Program-made: the position numbers and the translations under genes
DNA from: JAAEQG01 sp023133475
GTDB taxonomy: Bacteria; Planctomycetota; Phycisphaerae; UBA1845
NCBI GenBank assembly: GCA_030631415.1
Contig: DAOVLE010000050.1
Location: forward strand, 1-24,613
Direction: 5' to 3'
Length of the DNA: 24,613 bases
In this document: in pieces, positions 22,609 to 24,613 of the stretch
Numbering within the stretch: position 1 is the first letter of the stretch
Layout: the number at the start of each line of letters is the position of its first letter
The notes under the pieces: model-generated
Databases searched by the model: none
Seen by the model: only the letters and a program-made list of their open reading frames with translations
What the model was told of the DNA's origin: nothing

Positions 22609-22827
22609 TCAGTTCGTAAATACAAAGACATTTTTCTAGATGGGCACCTGGATGGGTGGCCCACCGCTTTAGCGGTGGGGGACGCGAGCACTCTGCGCGA
22701 TTCGTGGATGGGTGGCCCGTCGCTTTAGCGGTGGGGAACGCGAACACCCTACGTGGTTCGTGTCGCCCATGGCTGAAGCCGTGTGGGTTTCTCTTTAACC
22801 AGATACGTTATCGAATTTACGAACTGA
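22609..22827 (+). repeat. Repeat block bounded by inverted TCAGTTCGTAAATNC, with 56-bp tandem duplication
   Basis: The outer inverted words TCAGTTCGTAAATAC (22609-22623) and GAATTTACGAACTGA (22813-22827) match at 14 of 15 positions. Inside, two tandem 56-bp units (22649-22704 and 22705-22760) each begin TGGATGGGTGGCCC and contain GCTTTAGCGGTGGGG. A single opposite arm, TCGCCCATGGCTGAAGCC, follows. They are left halves of the GGGTGGCCCAT palindrome family. This is the main content of the gap 22022-22935 beside the promoter and the inverted-repeat arm. Confidence 0.75.
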
Positions 22828-22935
22828 AGCATTAAGCTGAAAGTCTTTTGTTCTCTCGTGAGGTCTGAGATGTTCGGGCAACTCAGGTCCTAGGAGGTTT
22901 TTTTCTCTCTCTCTAATTTTAAGGAGGAAGTGGTT

Positions 22936-23778
22936 ATGAAGCAGTTGTTAGTGTTGGGAGTATGTTTGGCCATGGTGTGCCCTGCGATGGCTGATACAAA
23001 CTGGGACACCAATTACCTGGAGGGCACGCTTTCAAATGGTGTCGCGCAAGCGGGCGACACCACCGGCAATGCCGACATCCCCGGCGTGGGATGGAACAAG
23101 GATCCCGCGGTGAGCGACGGTCTTTGGTCGTTTACCCTGCCGTCCTATGGTGATCTCAGTGTCGTGATGGACCATACTTATCAGGCTGGCGTATGTGACC
23201 TGGATCTGCGCATTTGGGCCTACGATGAGGTGACCGAAATGGGCCACTCGTTGATGTCAGGCGACCAGGAGCAGGTTGACCTAGAGAGATTGCTCCCGGG
23301 CACCTATTATGCGCATATTGATGGCTGGCTTGGTGCCGGCGAGTATAATGTTCAGTACGATTACACTGAGTGGGTCGTGCCCGAGGTAGCAGTGCCGTCG
23401 GAAACTGATGGGTACATGGAATCCCAAGAAGTTGACTGGTATAGCTTCAATCTCACCGAGACGACGGAAATAGACATCAATACGCTCCTCTCGACGGGCA
23501 TCACGGACACCCACATTGCCCTCTATGACGCCATGGGCAATGTCATTACCGTAAACGATGATGCGGCGAGCGGCGGTACCTTGAGCCAGATACTGGAAAC
23601 TCTTGACGCCGGGAAGTACTTCGTGGCCATGTGCGGCTACTACGCTTATTTTGAGGACGGTTTCGATGCGATTGGCGGCAACGCAACCGGTGATTATACT
23701 TTGCAGATTCTTCCTGAGCCCGCGTCGCTGGTTCTGCTGGCCCTTGGTGGCTTGGTAGGCCTGCGTCGTCGTCGCTAG
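22936..23778 (+). CDS. Secreted PEP-CTERM protein with pre-peptidase-like domains
   Basis: Protein of 280 residues. A signal peptide (MKQLLVLGVCLAMVCPAMA, 1-19) is followed by two beta-sandwich segments. Each has the PPC-like pattern of a DxxxFxL start and an LxPGTYYAHIDGW or LDAGKYFVAMCGY end (about 35-145 and 155-260). The C-terminus is a PEP-CTERM sorting signal: LPEPASLVLLALGG followed by the basic tail RRRR. Such proteins are processed by an exosortase and delivered to the surface or the exopolysaccharide matrix. No exosortase gene is in the window. The ATG at 22936 is preferred over GTG 22930 because AAGGAGG ends 8 nt upstream. The gene is followed by a perfect hairpin. Confidence 0.88.
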   Translation: MKQLLVLGVCLAMVCPAMADTNWDTNYLEGTLSNGVAQAGDTTGNADIPGVGWNKDPAVSDGLWSFTLPSYGDLSVVMDHTYQAGVCDLDLRIWAYDEVTEMGHSLMSGDQEQVDLERLLPGTYYAHIDGWLGAGEYNVQYDYTEWVVPEVAVPSETDGYMESQEVDWYSFNLTETTEIDINTLLSTGITDTHIALYDAMGNVITVNDDAASGGTLSQILETLDAGKYFVAMCGYYAYFEDGFDAIGGNATGDYTLQILPEPASLVLLALGGLVGLRRRR

Positions 23779-23799
23779 GCGATAATCGATCAGCCAAGT

Positions 23800-23827
23800 A
23801 ACTCTGGGTGAGCAATCACCCAGAGTT
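23800..23827 (+). terminator. Perfect 12-bp hairpin with GCAA tetraloop after the PEP-CTERM gene
   Basis: Stem AACTCTGGGTGA / TCACCCAGAGTT with GNRA-type loop GCAA, 21 bp after the stop. No T-run follows, so it may be a 3'-end stabiliser or factor-assisted terminator and not a classical intrinsic one. Confidence 0.65.
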
Positions 23828-23837
23828 GCCGGGCCAA

Positions 23838-23971
23838 GTAGGGCGGGTTCCACCCGCCTTCCTTTTCAGATGGTTCATCCCGGCAAAGAAGGCGGGTGGA
23901 ACCCGCCCTACAAGTAGCTGATTCAGATGGTTCATCCCAGCAAGGAAGGCGGGTGAAACCCGCCCTACAAG
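23838..23971 (+). repeat. Cluster of three GGCGGGT/ACCCGCC hairpins with a 50-bp direct repeat
   Basis: The hairpin GTAGGGCGGG...CCCGCC lies at 23838-23858, followed by two opposite-oriented copies ending CGCCCTAC at 23891-23911 and 23948-23968. Each of the last two is part of a 50-bp unit (23865-23914 and 23922-23971, three differences, starting TTCAGATGGTTCATCCC). The 57-bp spacing reflects tandem duplication. Confidence 0.85.
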
Positions 23972-23995
23972 CCCGATAGAAGTTTACCCCTCTAC

Positions 23996-24079
23996 TGCCG
24001 GAGGTGGGACTCGAACCCACACTCTGTTGCCAGAACGGGATTTTGAATCCCGCGCGTCTGCCAATTCCGCCACTCCGGC
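23996..24079 (-). tRNA. tRNA-Leu (anticodon CAA)
   Basis: 84-nt cloverleaf on the minus strand. The acceptor stem is GCCGGAG/CTCCGGC with discriminator A. A D-arm contains GGCGGAATTGGCAGACGC. The anticodon stem CGGGA/TCCCG has loop TTCAAAA, giving anticodon CAA (codon UUG). A long variable arm is followed by the T-arm GTGGG-TTCGAGT-CCCAC. The 3' CCA is not encoded. Confidence 0.96.
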
Positions 24080-24153
24080 ATAAGCTTATTGTTTTCAAGC
24101 ACTTGCCCGCATCACTGAGACGGGCTCGAAATCGGCTATCCAATCCACTATCC

Positions 24154-24182
24154 ATTCTACCAGAGAGCGCAAGACCCGGCAA
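24154..24182 (-). promoter_or_regulatory. Candidate promoter of tRNA-Leu
   Basis: On the minus strand, TTGCCG (24182-24177), a 17-bp spacer and TAGAAT (24159-24154) lie about 75 bp upstream of the tRNA 5' end. Five of six -10 positions and four of six -35 positions agree with the sigma-70 consensus. Confidence 0.5.
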
Positions 24183-24254
24183 TGGGAGGCAAGGCAAAGT
24201 TCGTCAAGTGGTGGCACGCAGGAAATTGGAAATACTGATTTGGCGACATTTTTA

Positions 24255-24295
24255 GTAGGGTGGGTGGAACCTGCCGCAGGCAGGTGGAACCCACC
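24255..24295 (+). repeat. GGTGGGTGGAACC hairpin repeat
   Basis: Nearly identical to 39-79, differing by one base in the loop (GCCGCAGGC versus GCCGTAGGC), and followed by the same word ACACCG. It is the main feature in the region between the tRNA promoter and the toxin promoter (24183-24373). Confidence 0.85.
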
Positions 24296-24373
24296 ACACC
24301 GCAAAAGGAAGCCGCCTCAGACTTGCGTCAACCTCGTTTTTGGGGTTAGCTTGAGAATTCCGAAAAAAACTGC

Positions 24374-24401
24374 TTGACTTTTGTTCGGAAATTTACGAAC
24401 A
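24374..24401 (+). promoter_or_regulatory. -35 box and palindromic operator before the toxin-like gene
   Basis: TTGACT at 24374-24379 is a good -35. The 20-bp near-palindrome TGTTCG-GAAATTTA-CGAACA (24382-24401; 18 of 20 positions symmetric) covers the spacer and the expected -10. This arrangement is usual for autoregulation by an antitoxin. Confidence 0.6.
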
Positions 24402-24415
24402 TACAGGAGACGGGA

Positions 24416-24613
24416 ATGCCCAATGTCGAAGTCGTCTTCTTCCGGGAGGACGAGGAAACCGTGCCCATGCGGGATTGGCTCGATACCATCCCGCCGAAGG
24501 CCCAAGCGAAGTGTTTGGCGAAGCTGGAGCGTTTACAGGAACTCGGCCGCACGGTGACCATCGTCTCGCACGGTTGCACGAAAGAGCGGAAAGTCCCGAA
24601 ACGAGAAATCGAC
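24416..24613 (+). CDS. RelE/HigB-like (Gp49 family) toxin, internally shortened, cut by the window end
   Basis: 66 codons are visible. The start VEVVFFREDEETVPMRDWLD, then IPPKAQAKCLAKLERLQELG matches the N-terminal half of Gp49/HigB-like mRNA interferases. The following residues TVTIVSHGCTKERKVPKREI match the family's C-terminal part (the IxxxHGFTKKxxKxPxxEIE segment). The usual 30-40 residues between them, with the RRPEADYLRDGIYELR-type core and catalytic residues, are missing around nt 24550 without loss of frame. It is preceded by AGGAGA 5 nt before ATG and by an operator-like palindrome. The antitoxin would be expected just beyond the window. It is probably inactive as a nuclease. Confidence 0.7.
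   Translation, partial: MPNVEVVFFREDEETVPMRDWLDTIPPKAQAKCLAKLERLQELGRTVTIVSHGCTKERKVPKREID

Noticed and set aside
23865..23971. CRISPR-like repeat pair of 50 bp
   Set aside because: Only two units, separated by 7 bp, each containing a dispersed hairpin; no spacers and no cas genes.

Overview
The window looks like a chromosomal segment of a Planctomycetota bacterium, probably of the Phycisphaerae side. It is GC-rich. It carries a secreted protein ending in a planctomycete-style dockerin-like tail (GDYDADGDVDLHDFAAF), a PEP-CTERM surface protein, a mitochondrial-like citrate synthase, and very many short palindromic intergenic repeats. The assignment is inference from protein style; no rRNA gene is present.

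Layout. 1-1425: repeat cluster, di-heme cytochrome c peroxidase and a 47-residue relic of an RND efflux pump tail. 1629-3108: small conserved acidic protein and an octaheme HAO-family cytochrome c. 3425-5506: secreted gingipain-like (C25) protein whose catalytic centre appears to be missing. 5571-9162: a three-gene ABC-three-component (ABC-3C) conflict operon (Mrr-like nuclease, middle component, DUF2326-type ATPase) between two relics of the same vanished gene. 9200-12309: DevBCA/MacAB-type exporter (adaptor, permease, ATPase). 12430-13683: secreted HEGFH metalloprotease-like protein. On the minus strand follow a molbindin-like TOBE protein, citrate synthase, and an operon of one zinc-ribbon membrane protein and two large SPFH/band-7 proteins. 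20150-22021: a GT39-like membrane glycosyltransferase, with palindromic repeats translated inside it, lying between ~200-bp inverted repeats. 22936-23778: PEP-CTERM protein. The right end has tRNA-Leu(CAA) and a promoter/operator with a RelE/HigB-like toxin that lacks its middle.

How the genes work together. The two cytochromes form a periplasmic redox cluster (peroxide reduction and N- or S-oxyanion/hydroxylamine chemistry). The exporter genes overlap or nearly abut and should be co-translated. The ABC-3C genes overlap (26 and 4 nt) and should act as one defence unit. The SPFH pair overlaps by 4 nt and probably builds one heteromeric membrane scaffold.

A theme of the window is genome erosion and repeat traffic. 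Three protein families survive only as parts (RND tail, C25 without active site, toxin without middle), one element is nested inside another with a target-site duplication, and one repeat is tolerated in frame inside a coding sequence.
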